DNA from: UBA4717 sp045577925
Lineage (GTDB): Bacteria > Bacillota > Clostridia > Oscillospirales > CAG-272
Assembly: GCA_045577925.1 (NCBI GenBank)
Contig: JAZNJH010000028.1
Coordinates: 1-56,648 of the forward strand
Direction of reading: 5' to 3'
DNA length: 56,648 nt
Position 1 is the stretch's first letter; every line of letters begins with the position of its first letter. Both the position numbers and the translations under genes were made by a program. A model generated the notes under the pieces. That model was given only the letters and a program-made list of their open reading frames with translations, was not told the origin of the DNA and ran no database searches. This document shows, piece after piece, positions 39,716-48,918 of this stretch.

Positions 39716-39746
39716 GACGGTTGAGTTTCCTCAACCGTCCTTTTCT
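39716..39746. terminator. Bidirectional terminator between convergent genes
   Basis: GACGGTTGAG and CTCAACCGTC, a perfect 10-bp stem with a 4-base loop, with CTTTTC downstream on the plus strand and TGTTTTC on the minus strand. Confidence 0.85.
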
Positions 39747-42132
39747 ATTTAAGTTCAACTACCGTTACGCCGAGGTCGCCCTCACCGTATCTTCCGACTC
39801 TGTATTCTTTGACACGTGTATCTTTTTTCAGGTAAGCCCAGACTGCGGCTCGCAGCGCTCCAGTACCTTTTCCGTGGATTATACGTACTGTGCGTATTCC
39901 GGCGATCTTTGCTTCGTCAAAATACTTATCTATCATTAAGCAACCGTCATCACCAAGCTGACCGCGTATATCAAGCTCATCTGTAAAATCGCTTCGTACT
40001 GCTGTATGGTATTTTGCGTACGCTTTCGCCTTTTTTGTACCTTTGTCAGCTTTTGGCGCGTCCTCTTCGAGCATGACGTTTGAGACGTTTGTTCTCAATG
40101 TCAGCATTCCGGCTTTGACAGTTATCTTTCCGTCTCTGTCTGATATTTCACTTACAGTAGCAGATTTGTTTATATCAACAAGATAGACCTTATCGCCGAT
40201 TTTAAGAGGCCTCGGAAGCTTATAGTTTTCAAGTTTTCTTTCGATAACGGGATCTGCGGCATCTCCTGCCTCGCGAAGCTTTTTTCTTATATCAAGGCGT
40301 GCCGATTCCAGCTTTTCGGCAAGCTTTTCACTCTCTCGGTGACGCTTCACTTCTTCAAGCTCTGCAAGAATATAATCGCTTGACGCTCTTGCACTTCGAA
40401 CTATTCCTGCCGCCTGAGCCTGAGCCTTTTCAAGCTGTTTTTCTGCCTCATTTAACTTTGCTCTGATCTCTGCTTCCTTTTCTTCCTTGAAGACTTCAAA
40501 CTCGGCGCGCATTTTTTCTGCTTCACTCTTGTTTTTATCCATTTCAAGTCTGCTCTGTTCGAGCTTGCCTATAACGGCTTCAAAGCGCTTATTTTCGCTT
40601 GAAACCAGCTTTTCTGCCCTCTCTATTATATCATCAGAGATTCCCAGCTTAGATGATATTGCAAATGCATTCGACTTGCCGGGAGCACCGATTATAAGGC
40701 GGTACGTGGGCCTCAGGGTATTCACGTCAAATTCGCATGATGCGTTTTGTACACCGTCGTTTTCAAGAGCATACATTTTAAGTTCTGCGTAGTGTGTTGT
40801 TGCAGCGCAAAGTGCGCCGCACTCTCTTATATGTTCAAGTATTGAAACTGCAAGTGCCGCTCCCTCCGTTGGGTCTGTTCCTGCTCCAAGCTCATCAAAA
40901 AGCACAAGAGACTTTTCATTTGCGACTTTAGTTATATCAACGATGTTGACCATATGGGACGAGAATGTTGATAATGACTGTTCTATACTTTGCTCATCGC
41001 CAATGTCTGCATAGATACTCTCAAGTACGCATAAACACGAGCCTTCAAGGCAGGGGATATGAAGCCCCGACTGAGCCATGAGAGAAAACAGTCCGAGCGT
41101 TTTAAGAGTTACTGTTTTTCCACCGGTATTCGGGCCTGTTATAACGAGTGTATCAAAGTCTCCACCAAGAGTTACATTTATCGGGACGACCTTTTGTGAG
41201 TCAATGAGCGGATGTCGCGCTTTTATGAGGTTGATATTTTTGCTTTCGTTGATTTCCGGCTCTGTGGCATTCATTTTATACGAAAGCTCGCTCTTTGCAA
41301 ATATAAACGACAAAAGATTGATATTATCAAAATTAAGCGACAGGGTTGAAGAAATTGACGCGCACATTGATGAAAGTGATGCAAGTATACGCTCTATTTC
41401 CTTTTCTTCACTTGCTGCAAGGACTCTTATTTCATTGTTCGCTTCTACAACTGAAATAGGCTCAATAAACAGTGTTGCACCCGATGATGAAGTATCGTGT
41501 ACAAGACCTTTAATCTCGTTTTTATATTCTACCTTTACGGGAATTACAAATCTTCCGTTACGTGAAGTAATAATATTTTCCTGAAGATATTTTGAACGTC
41601 CGCCCGTTATAAATGACTGAAGGCTATCACGGACACGGTTATTTGCCGCACGAATCTTACGGCGTATATCAGAAAGCTCAGGACTTGCTTCGTCTGCAAT
41701 CTCTTCTTCTGATATTATCGCCTTATATATTCTCTCCTCAGACTTTTTATCAACTATCAGCCTTGAAAAAATTTCTTTTAAGCTTCCCGTATTCGTATTC
41801 TGACCATTGGCGTAGTCACAGAGTGTTCTTGCACACTTCAGTAGTGCTGCAATATCAAGAAGCTCGCGTGCTGACAGAACTGCTCCCTTTTCTGCTCTCT
41901 CAAGCGAGTCGGTTACGTCTTTTATAGCGCCAAACGACGGTGCTCCTTTGGCTGCCGATAAATTTTTAGCATCCGTGGTATTCTTTAAAAGCGCACGTAT
42001 TTTCTCCGGCCTCGTTTCGGGGGCAAGACTTAAAGCCATCTGCTTTGCGCCTTCTGTTGCGGCATGCAAAGCAAGAAACTCGCGTATTTTTTCAAACTCA
42101 AGAGTTTTTATGGATTTTTCAAATCCGGACAT
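39745..42132 (-). CDS. mutS2: MutS2 family ATPase/nuclease
   Basis: 795 residues, the normal length. Walker A VITGPNTGGKTVTLKTLGL (about 330-348), Walker B with FDELGAGTDPTEGAALA, a long coiled coil (about 520-640), and a C-terminal Smr domain: LDIRGQLGDDGC and IIHGKGTGALR. MutS2 limits homologous recombination and rescues collided ribosomes, depending on species. Starts the minus-strand series after recO. Confidence 0.96.
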   Translation of the reverse strand: MSGFEKSIKTLEFEKIREFLALHAATEGAKQMALSLAPETRPEKIRALLKNTTDAKNLSAAKGAPSFGAIKDVTDSLERAEKGAVLSARELLDIAALLKCARTLCDYANGQNTNTGSLKEIFSRLIVDKKSEERIYKAIISEEEIADEASPELSDIRRKIRAANNRVRDSLQSFITGGRSKYLQENIITSRNGRFVIPVKVEYKNEIKGLVHDTSSSGATLFIEPISVVEANNEIRVLAASEEKEIERILASLSSMCASISSTLSLNFDNINLLSFIFAKSELSYKMNATEPEINESKNINLIKARHPLIDSQKVVPINVTLGGDFDTLVITGPNTGGKTVTLKTLGLFSLMAQSGLHIPCLEGSCLCVLESIYADIGDEQSIEQSLSTFSSHMVNIVDITKVANEKSLVLFDELGAGTDPTEGAALAVSILEHIRECGALCAATTHYAELKMYALENDGVQNASCEFDVNTLRPTYRLIIGAPGKSNAFAISSKLGISDDIIERAEKLVSSENKRFEAVIGKLEQSRLEMDKNKSEAEKMRAEFEVFKEEKEAEIRAKLNEAEKQLEKAQAQAAGIVRSARASSDYILAELEEVKRHRESEKLAEKLESARLDIRKKLREAGDAADPVIERKLENYKLPRPLKIGDKVYLVDINKSATVSEISDRDGKITVKAGMLTLRTNVSNVMLEEDAPKADKGTKKAKAYAKYHTAVRSDFTDELDIRGQLGDDGCLMIDKYFDEAKIAGIRTVRIIHGKGTGALRAAVWAYLKKDTRVKEYRVGRYGEGDLGVTVVELK

Positions 42133-42164
42133 ATTTATATGATTTCCTTTCGATAATAGGGATA

Positions 42165-42920
42165 TTACAAGAATGATTTATACACTTTAAGGGCAGGAAA
42201 AGAAGTTTCTATATGTGCCGTCAGGTATTTTTCGCAAACCTCGTAGAGTATTTCCATTTCATCATCAGGCAAAGTGAATGAAAAGACTTTTTTTATATCA
42301 CTATACTCGATATAACGCATTGCCGAAATTACAGACGGGGTTAGCTGATAGGTTATTTCATATTCGTTCGGAGGTCTTTTATCTTTACATGCATGGCAGA
42401 TCGTATCTCCGCCGTTTACGTAAAGGATCGCTCCGGCTGTAATATCAGATGAACATATTGAGCATGCGATAAGCGCCGGAGCAAAGCCTATGACAGAAGC
42501 ACATTTAAGTTCAAAAACCGCTTTTACAAGCTCACACGGCTTTTTCAAGTCTGTCAAGGCATAAAGTGAATTAAGCGTTAACGACAATAGCTTGTCCGTG
42601 TCCTCGCCCTGAGCAGACACGTAGCCTGCCACGCTTACTATATATGATGCCAGCGCAAGCACCTTCGGCTCACTTCCAAGCGCAAAGAAGCTTTTGATAA
42701 CAGAGGCTTCTTTCAAAGTATAAGTATCTTTTCTTTGAGTCAGGATAAAAGACGAATAAGTAAATGGTCTCGCAGGGGCAAGATTACGGCTTTTTACTCC
42801 GTTTGCGCCGTGCACTATAACCGATATGCATCCAAGGCGCTCTGTCAGTATACGTATATATTTCTTATTATCGTTAAGCTTTGTTTCGTCGATAACAAGT
42901 CCTTGAACTGATATTTCCAT
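42165..42920 (-). CDS. recO: DNA repair protein RecO
   Basis: 251 residues. N-terminal OB-fold: EISVQGLVIDETKLNDNKKYIRILTERLGCISVIVHGANGVKSRNLAPARPFTYSSF. C-terminal zinc finger CSICSSD ... CHACKDKR. RecO loads RecA on gapped DNA with RecR. Its ATG touches the stop codon of era. Confidence 0.94.
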   Translation of the reverse strand: MEISVQGLVIDETKLNDNKKYIRILTERLGCISVIVHGANGVKSRNLAPARPFTYSSFILTQRKDTYTLKEASVIKSFFALGSEPKVLALASYIVSVAGYVSAQGEDTDKLLSLTLNSLYALTDLKKPCELVKAVFELKCASVIGFAPALIACSICSSDITAGAILYVNGGDTICHACKDKRPPNEYEITYQLTPSVISAMRYIEYSDIKKVFSFTLPDDEMEILYEVCEKYLTAHIETSFPALKVYKSFL

Positions 42921-43813
42921 TACAGATCACTTTCGTTAAATCCGAAGTTTGCAAGGTTAACTGCGCTGTCGCGCCAATTTTCCTTAACGCGTACCCAAAG
43001 CTGAAGATTGACCTTTATACCGAAAAATGCTTCGAGGTCTTCTCTTGAATACATACCGACTTTTTTGAGCGTTTCGCCGCCTTTTCCGATAATTATTCCC
43101 TTATGTGACGGCTTTTCGCAGTATATTTCCGCATGAATGGTTATAAGCTTTGAAGTTTCCTTGAAGCCTTCTATAACGACTGCGGTACCGTGAGGTATTT
43201 CCTCATCAAGCGTTCTGAGAAGCTTTTCTCTTATTATTTCAGCAGCAAGGCTTCTTTCGGGCTGGTCGGTTATCATATCTGCATCAAAGAGCCACTGACC
43301 TTCTTCTATAAATTTATCGGTTTCCTCAAGAAGTATATCCATTCCCTCTTTATTAGCCGCCGAGATCGGCACAACTGCCGTGAAATCGGCTAGTGCAGAA
43401 TACTCAATTATTGCCTCTGCAAGTGCTCCTGCGTTAACGAGGTCGGTTTTGTTTATTACAAGAATGACGGGGATTCTTCTCTTTTTAAGCTTATCTGCGA
43501 TCTCGCGTTCTGTATCGGATACTTTTTTCGTTGCATCACAAACGAGATATGCTGCATCAACACCGCCTATTGCCGTGTTTACGCTTTTCACCATATAATC
43601 ACCGAGTCTGTTTTTCGATTTTCTGAGCATACCCGGCGTATCGACAAACACGTACTGCGTTTCATCGACTGTTAATATTCCGTGTATCTGGTTTCTCGTT
43701 GTCTGAGGCTTTTTTGATACTATTGCTATCTTTTCTCCCAAAAGCGCGTTAAGAAGTGTTGATTTTCCGACATTTGGTCTGCCTACGATTGCTATAAATC
43801 CTGTCTTTTCCAT
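42920..43813 (-). CDS. era: GTPase Era
   Basis: About 297 residues. G1 GRPNVGKST, G3 DTPG, G4 NKTDLV, and a C-terminal KH domain with GKGGETLKKVG. It binds 16S rRNA and aids 30S maturation. ATG 43813 with GGAGAAAAG is favoured over the ATG four codons upstream, which overlaps ybeY and lacks a site. Lies in the usual clostridial ybeY-era-recO order without the dgkA or cdd genes often found between. Confidence 0.96.
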   Translation of the reverse strand: MEKTGFIAIVGRPNVGKSTLLNALLGEKIAIVSKKPQTTRNQIHGILTVDETQYVFVDTPGMLRKSKNRLGDYMVKSVNTAIGGVDAAYLVCDATKKVSDTEREIADKLKKRRIPVILVINKTDLVNAGALAEAIIEYSALADFTAVVPISAANKEGMDILLEETDKFIEEGQWLFDADMITDQPERSLAAEIIREKLLRTLDEEIPHGTAVVIEGFKETSKLITIHAEIYCEKPSHKGIIIGKGGETLKKVGMYSREDLEAFFGIKVNLQLWVRVKENWRDSAVNLANFGFNESDL

Positions 43814-43827
43814 TCTTTTCTCCATTA

Positions 43828-44298
43828 TCAGCGTGTTATTCCTATACTGTCAAGTACAAGCTTTTGCATTTCACACATCACTTTTTCTTCTTCGTCGCTT
43901 ATATGGTCATAGCCAATAAGATGAAGTACTGAATGTACGGCAAGAAACGCAAGCTCTCTGGTATAGCTGTGTCCGAATTCAAGTGACTGTGCACGTGCTC
44001 TCTCTAATGATATTACTATATCACCGAGCACCACCTTGTCGTTTTTATCGAAGGTATCTATTTCTTCGGGGGTATACTGCGGAAAGGAGAGTACGTCTGT
44101 TGGGCTGTCTATATTTCTGTGTTCGCGGTTTATGACACGTATATTTTCATCGTCCGTTAGTGTTACGGATATTTCGCTTGAGTATTCTGCGCCCAGCATA
44201 TACAGCGCCTCTCTGATAACGTAGCATAACAGGTTTCTCGTTTCACGGAGATACGGTTCTTTACTCTGCTCGTTTGATACTATTACCTTATGGCTCAT
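43828..44298 (-). CDS. ybeY: Endoribonuclease YbeY (rRNA maturation)
   Basis: 156 residues with the zinc-binding motif HSVLHLIGYDH near 125-135 and RVINREHRNIDSPTDVLSFP. It processes the 3' end of 16S rRNA and takes part in ribosome quality control. Follows phoH by two bases. Confidence 0.95.
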   Translation of the reverse strand: MSHKVIVSNEQSKEPYLRETRNLLCYVIREALYMLGAEYSSEISVTLTDDENIRVINREHRNIDSPTDVLSFPQYTPEEIDTFDKNDKVVLGDIVISLERARAQSLEFGHSYTRELAFLAVHSVLHLIGYDHISDEEEKVMCEMQKLVLDSIGITR

Positions 44299-44300
44299 TT

Positions 44301-45341
44301 TTAATTGCTCCCGTCTTTACTGTCATTCTTAGCTTTATAAGTGAATCTGTTTGTTTGATTTGTTTTTATTTCTTTTGCATATTTTTCATACGCAAGTATT
44401 ATTTTCTGGACGAGTCTGTGACGGACTACATCCCTGTCTGAAAACCTGTGAATTGCGATATCCTCGATATTATCAAGAATTTTTATTGCCTCGACCAGTC
44501 CGCTTTTTTTGCCAAACGGAAGGTCTGTCTGTGTTATATCTCCCGTAATTATTGCCTTTGAATTAAATCCGAGACGAGTTAAAAACATTTTCATCTGTTC
44601 AGGTGTTGTATTCTGCGCTTCATCAAGGATTATGAAAGAGTCATCAAGGGTACGTCCGCGCATATATGCAAGCGGCGCTATTTCTATCGTTCCTCTTTCA
44701 ACGTGCCTTAAATATGCTTCGCTTCCAAGCATTTCGTAAAGTGCGTCGTAGAGCGGTCTGAGATACGGGTCGATCTTATTCTGGAGGTCACCCGGTAAAA
44801 ATCCGAGCTTTTCTCCGGCTTCAACCGCAGGTCTTGTTAATATAATACGGCTTACCTTTTTTTCTCTTAGAGCTGTTACCGCCATTGCAACTGCAAGAAA
44901 GGTTTTTCCCGTTCCTGCCGGACCTATTCCGAATATTACGGTATTATTCTTTATTGCTTCAACGTACTTTTTCTGCCCGACTGTTTTTGCTTTGATAGGC
45001 TTCGCTCTGTTTGTAAGGCAGATGCAATCGTCATCAAAGTCTTTAAGCTCATCGTCGCGGCCGTCCTTTATCATGTCGCATATATATCCGATATTCTGAT
45101 CGTTAATACTGCCGCCTGTTCTGAGTATTCTTATAAGATACGTGATAGCATCGCTTGCCATGCGAACGCTTTCGTCGTCATCGCCCGACACCGTCAGAGC
45201 GCTGCTGCCCGCATCAGAGAGGCTTCTGTTTTTAAGCCTTACTCCGAAGTTCTTTTCGATCTGTTCTGCATTCACGTCGAATGCTCCGAACAACTGGGAA
45301 AGTTCATCAATAGAATCAGTTTTTATAATTCTTTCCGCCAT
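44301..45341 (-). CDS. phoH: PhoH family ATPase
   Basis: 346 residues. P-loop IFGIGPAGTGKTFLAVAMAVTAL (about 133-155), Walker B DSFIILDEAQNTTPEQMKMFLTRLG, and an N-terminal KH-like part. It is encoded next to ybeY in most bacteria (ybeZ) and probably works in RNA metabolism. Confidence 0.95.
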   Translation of the reverse strand: MAERIIKTDSIDELSQLFGAFDVNAEQIEKNFGVRLKNRSLSDAGSSALTVSGDDDESVRMASDAITYLIRILRTGGSINDQNIGYICDMIKDGRDDELKDFDDDCICLTNRAKPIKAKTVGQKKYVEAIKNNTVIFGIGPAGTGKTFLAVAMAVTALREKKVSRIILTRPAVEAGEKLGFLPGDLQNKIDPYLRPLYDALYEMLGSEAYLRHVERGTIEIAPLAYMRGRTLDDSFIILDEAQNTTPEQMKMFLTRLGFNSKAIITGDITQTDLPFGKKSGLVEAIKILDNIEDIAIHRFSDRDVVRHRLVQKIILAYEKYAKEIKTNQTNRFTYKAKNDSKDGSN

Positions 45342-45372
45342 TAATTATCCCTTTCACTGAAATCATTTTGGT

Positions 45373-46569
45373 TTATCCGTTATTTTTACTTGTAGATATT
45401 TGAACCGGCTTGCTTATTTCTTCCGTATGATATATTTGCGCTTCTATAACGAATGAGTTTTCTGTGGCGTTTGCATTTATGTTTTTTCGGGTAATGTCCG
45501 ATTCTTTTGCCAAGCTTATCAGGTACTTTTCAAGTTCAAGATTAGCAATTTCTGCGGCTGATTCGGCGCTGAGCACGGTTACCCTTTCTTCATACTCATT
45601 ATAGAGCTTTTCAGATATTTCAACAGGTAGTTTAATTTGATCAAACAGCTCAAGTTTCTTTATATTCATTATTATATCACATTTATCATACACATTTCCA
45701 CTATTTTTTAAAAGTTTTATTTCTCTTCCAAATAAAAATATTGATTTTTCCCTGGTTGTGTTTCCCGTATATACATTTTGAGTATATTCATACGGTATTT
45801 CAATCCTGAAAGTATCTTCAACCTCTGCTATTACTCTGCCCTCTGCCATTTTCAGTTTATAGCCGCTTTCTGAGCTTTCTACGATACCGCTGATAAGGAG
45901 GTCTCCTGCCTTTACCGTGTCTCCTGCTTCTACCGCCGCTACTCCTTTATAAACGTCAATTTCAAGTATTCTTCCGTCTCTGGCTGCTACTATATTCTGA
46001 GCATTTGTATTTGCATCTTTATCTTTATTTTTTTCTGTGTCGTATTCAATTACTTCTACATATGCCCTCGTCCCTCTAAAATTTACACTTAACCAACCGA
46101 TACTGCCGTCGTTTATCATGATTTTCTGACACAGTCCGTCAAGATCAACGCTTGAGCGCATCACGCCCTGATATAATCCATATTCCTTTACTGTATCAAG
46201 CACGTATGTATCCGAAAGTTCATTATTCCCTATTATTTCTATATCCCATACAAGAAGCGAAAAGTAGCCTGTTATCAAAGCAAAAATTATAATACCGACA
46301 AATATTCCCGGACGTTTTTTGTATTTGAAAATCACATTCGGCAGGCCGCAGTATTTAATTTCAAAGTTATTATATTCATCGCCCGCCACGCTTTTTATAC
46401 GCTTGATCTCGCTATACGGTACTATTATAGTTTTTATATTATCATTTGTGTTTTTCGTTTTGAAAATGATCCTGTTTTTTATAAACAGGTCAAGCTGTTT
46501 ATCCGCGTTTTGGGATAGCTTTATAATTACGTACCCGAATAGATATTCTTTGATACCCACTTTATTCAT
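45373..46569 (-). CDS. yqfD: Sporulation protein YqfD
   Basis: 398 residues. An N-terminal cytoplasmic part, one membrane helix (about 88-108, GIFVGIIIFALITGYFSLLVW), then an extracytoplasmic domain with IGNNELSDTYV, VNFRGTRAYVEV and DGRILEIDVYKGVAAVEAGDTVKAGDLLISG. This is the YqfD pattern, needed for spore formation in Bacillus and conserved in spore-forming Clostridia. It overlaps yqfC by four bases. Confidence 0.93.
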   Translation of the reverse strand: MNKVGIKEYLFGYVIIKLSQNADKQLDLFIKNRIIFKTKNTNDNIKTIIVPYSEIKRIKSVAGDEYNNFEIKYCGLPNVIFKYKKRPGIFVGIIIFALITGYFSLLVWDIEIIGNNELSDTYVLDTVKEYGLYQGVMRSSVDLDGLCQKIMINDGSIGWLSVNFRGTRAYVEVIEYDTEKNKDKDANTNAQNIVAARDGRILEIDVYKGVAAVEAGDTVKAGDLLISGIVESSESGYKLKMAEGRVIAEVEDTFRIEIPYEYTQNVYTGNTTREKSIFLFGREIKLLKNSGNVYDKCDIIMNIKKLELFDQIKLPVEISEKLYNEYEERVTVLSAESAAEIANLELEKYLISLAKESDITRKNINANATENSFVIEAQIYHTEEISKPVQISTSKNNG

Positions 46570-46853
46570 CTCTTGCCTTCCTTTTTTGAAAACTCGATCT
46601 TCTCTATTTCACCTTTAATGCAAATCTCACTCGTTGAAAAAGTTTCAAGTTCTAAATCCGATCCTGAAACTGTAACAATGCCTTCATCAACACGCAGGAC
46701 TACTTTTTCTTTGATATATTCAACAAGTCCTCTGCATTTAAACAGTGCAAGCTCGTTATTCGAGATGATATACATTGAAGAGCCCTCTATTATATCTTTT
46801 GAAACTGTGATTTTTTTGAGTAAACCGTTTTTGTCGGCATTATTTATCTTCAT
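46566..46853 (-). CDS. yqfC: Sporulation protein YqfC (YabP/YqfC family)
   Basis: About 95 residues, beta-rich, with NNELALFKCRGLVEYIKEKVVLRVDEGIVTVSGSDLELETFSTSEICIKGEIEKIEF, the typical YabP/YqfC fold. ATG 46853 has GGAG seven bases upstream. First gene of the yqfC-yqfD-phoH-ybeY-era-recO series. Confidence 0.9.
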   Translation of the reverse strand: MKINNADKNGLLKKITVSKDIIEGSSMYIISNNELALFKCRGLVEYIKEKVVLRVDEGIVTVSGSDLELETFSTSEICIKGEIEKIEFSKKEGKR

Positions 46854-46895
46854 ATAATTGCTCCAAATCAAATATAGTTTATTATATTATACTGT

Positions 46896-47849
46896 TTGGA
46901 GGCGTTTATTATTATCAATACCTTAAAAGACAGATTGCTTTCAATCATTGTACTGATTATGAGTTTAACGTTACTCGTTTTTATAATATTATTACCCGGA
47001 TATTTTAAAAACTCTGCCTACAATGCTATAAAAGTATGCATAACCAGCGTTATTCCCTCTCTTTTTTGCTTTATAGTAATTACAAAAATTATTGTATCTT
47101 CAGGCTTTGCTTATATTATAAGTGTTCCTTTCGGGAATTTTTTTTACAAGCTTACGGGACTGCCTCCCTTTACTGCAGGAGTTTATCTGATGTCTTTTCT
47201 ATCAGGCTTTCCTTCCGGTGCTATTGCGGCGGCTGATATGTACAAAAACAACGTTATTACTAGATCTGATGCAGAAAGGCTTATCGCCATAAGCAACAAC
47301 ACAGGTCCAGCTCTGCCTGTATTGCTAATTGGTATAAACATGTTTTCAAGCGCTTATATTGGCTGGGTTTTATTCATTATACAGATACTTGCTTCACTTA
47401 TTACTTCATTTGTTATGAAGGCTGAATATAAGCGTAGCTTTGAACCGTATTATCCTGCTATGAATTCAAATGCCGTAACTGCTGTTTGCAGATCGGTTGA
47501 CGGGAGCATTAAAGCTTGTGCACAGCTATGCGCTTACGTAATACTTTTTTCATGTCTTATCGATCTTATTTCTCTTATCGGAGGCGCAGAATTTCTACTA
47601 TGCAGAATATTACCGTTTATAGAGATTGTCAGCGGCAGTATAAATATTTCTGCCATGCTTGGTGCGCGCTCTTTTATATATATAGCTTCGGCTATTTCTT
47701 TCGGCGGTATTTGCGTTCATATGCAGGCGGCATCAGTTTGTGTTCCGTTTGGGCTGAGCTTGAAGCTTCATTTTAAAGCAAAGCTTTTACAGGCTTTTTT
47801 TGCTTTAGTTCTTGCTGTTATTTTTCTCTTTATATCAGGCTTGGTTTAA
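46896..47849 (+). CDS. ylbJ: YlbJ-like sporulation membrane protein
   Basis: About 312-317 residues with many membrane helices; motifs SVIPSLFCFIVITKII, LSGFPSGAIAAADMYKNNVITRSDAERLIAISNNTGPALPV and HMQAASVCVPFGLSLKLHFKAKLLQA match the YlbJ family, which is required for spore cortex formation. A strong GGAGG (46898-46902) is followed at 5 and 8 bases by ATT codons, not ATG, GTG or TTG. The TTG at 46896 overlaps the ribosome binding site, so the true start is probably ATT at 46908 or 46911. Confidence 0.88.
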   Translation: MEAFIIINTLKDRLLSIIVLIMSLTLLVFIILLPGYFKNSAYNAIKVCITSVIPSLFCFIVITKIIVSSGFAYIISVPFGNFFYKLTGLPPFTAGVYLMSFLSGFPSGAIAAADMYKNNVITRSDAERLIAISNNTGPALPVLLIGINMFSSAYIGWVLFIIQILASLITSFVMKAEYKRSFEPYYPAMNSNAVTAVCRSVDGSIKACAQLCAYVILFSCLIDLISLIGGAEFLLCRILPFIEIVSGSINISAMLGARSFIYIASAISFGGICVHMQAASVCVPFGLSLKLHFKAKLLQAFFALVLAVIFLFISGLV

Positions 47850-47864
47850 GTTTAGAAAAAACTA

Positions 47865-47893
47865 TTGTTTTATTTTAAAAAATGTAGTATAAT
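47865..47893 (+). promoter_or_regulatory. Promoter of the 70-aa gene and downstream series
   Basis: TTGTTT, 17-base spacer and TATAAT (47888-47893). Confidence 0.7.
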
Positions 47894-47934
47894 GTAAAAA
47901 GATAATTCGAATTTGAAGAAGTTGGAGAAAAACT

Positions 47935-48147
47935 ATGTTTTTCAAAAAGAAGAAGGACCCTGAAAAAATTTGCTCATTATGCTCTTATGCTCGCTTAATT
48001 GACGATGACGATGAGGTTTTATGTACTCTGCGAGGAGTTGTATCTACCGATTACACGTGCAACAAATTCAAATATGATTTTCTGAAGCGCAACCCCGGTA
48101 AAACCAAAAAGCTTGATGAGTTTGAATTCGTTGATATAAACAGCTGA
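47935..48147 (+). CDS. Small clostridial protein with CxxC motif
   Basis: 70 residues. KICSLCSYARLIDDDDEVLCTLRGVVSTDYTCNKFKYD has four Cys that probably bind zinc. Widespread as a short conserved hypothetical in Clostridia. It starts a plus-strand series with tagA-like, thyX and trmH-like genes. Function unknown. Confidence 0.75.
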   Translation: MFFKKKKDPEKICSLCSYARLIDDDDEVLCTLRGVVSTDYTCNKFKYDFLKRNPGKTKKLDEFEFVDINS

Positions 48148-48167
48148 GTATTAGAAAGGATCTAACA

Positions 48168-48917
48168 GTGAGTGAAAAAATTTCTGTCAGAGGAGTTAAT
48201 ATTGACAATATTACGTTAGATGAAGCAGAGTCTGTAATTGCCGACTTTGCTTTATCAAAAAGCTTTCATGCAGTTTTCACACCTAATGCGGAAATCGTAC
48301 AGTTATGCGTGGAAGATAACAGCATCAGAGATATAATTAACTCTGCCGACCTAGTTATTCCAGACGGCGCCGGAGTTGTTCTTGCTTCAAAGATACTTGG
48401 CAAGCCTTTAAAAGCCAAAGTGCCCGGAGTTGATCTTGGAGAGCGGGCAATCAAGCTAAGCCAGGAGCGCTCTTTCGGTGTTTATTTTCTTGGCGGAAAG
48501 CCCGGTGTTGCTGAGCTTGCTGCAGAAAAACTCAGAGAAAGATACCCTGCCTTTAATCTTCTCGGATCTCACGACGGATATTTTGCTAAGTCGGGCAAAG
48601 AAAGCGATGACGTTATTGATGAAATAAACAAGCTTTCACCCGATATCCTCTTTGTTTGCTTTGGTGTTCCCGCACAGGAAAAATGGATATTTGAAAACAA
48701 AGAAAAATTAAAGAATATCGGTCTTGTAATGGGGCTTGGCGGCAGCCTTGATTCATATGCAGGCACTGTTAAACGAGCTCCTGAAATATTTATAAAGCTA
48801 AACTTAGAATGGTTCTACCGGCTTATAAAAGAGCCTAAAAGACTCAAAAGAATGATGAAGCTTCCGAAATTCATTTTCGGTACTATATTACACAAAATCA
48901 CAGGAAAGGCTGACTGA
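48168..48917 (+). CDS. WecG/TagA/CpsF family glycosyltransferase
   Basis: 249 residues. Motifs FHAVFTPNAEIVQLCVEDNSIRDIINSADLVIPDGAGVVLASKILGKPLKAKVPGVDL, VYFLGGKPGVAELAAEKLRERYP and KLSPDILFVCFGVPAQEKWI are those of the GT26 family (TagA, WecG). It transfers an N-acetylhexosamine to a lipid-linked acceptor for a cell-surface polymer. Start is GTG 48168 after AAAGGAT. No other polymer genes are adjacent. Confidence 0.92.
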   Translation: MSEKISVRGVNIDNITLDEAESVIADFALSKSFHAVFTPNAEIVQLCVEDNSIRDIINSADLVIPDGAGVVLASKILGKPLKAKVPGVDLGERAIKLSQERSFGVYFLGGKPGVAELAAEKLRERYPAFNLLGSHDGYFAKSGKESDDVIDEINKLSPDILFVCFGVPAQEKWIFENKEKLKNIGLVMGLGGSLDSYAGTVKRAPEIFIKLNLEWFYRLIKEPKRLKRMMKLPKFIFGTILHKITGKAD

Positions 48918-48918
48918 G

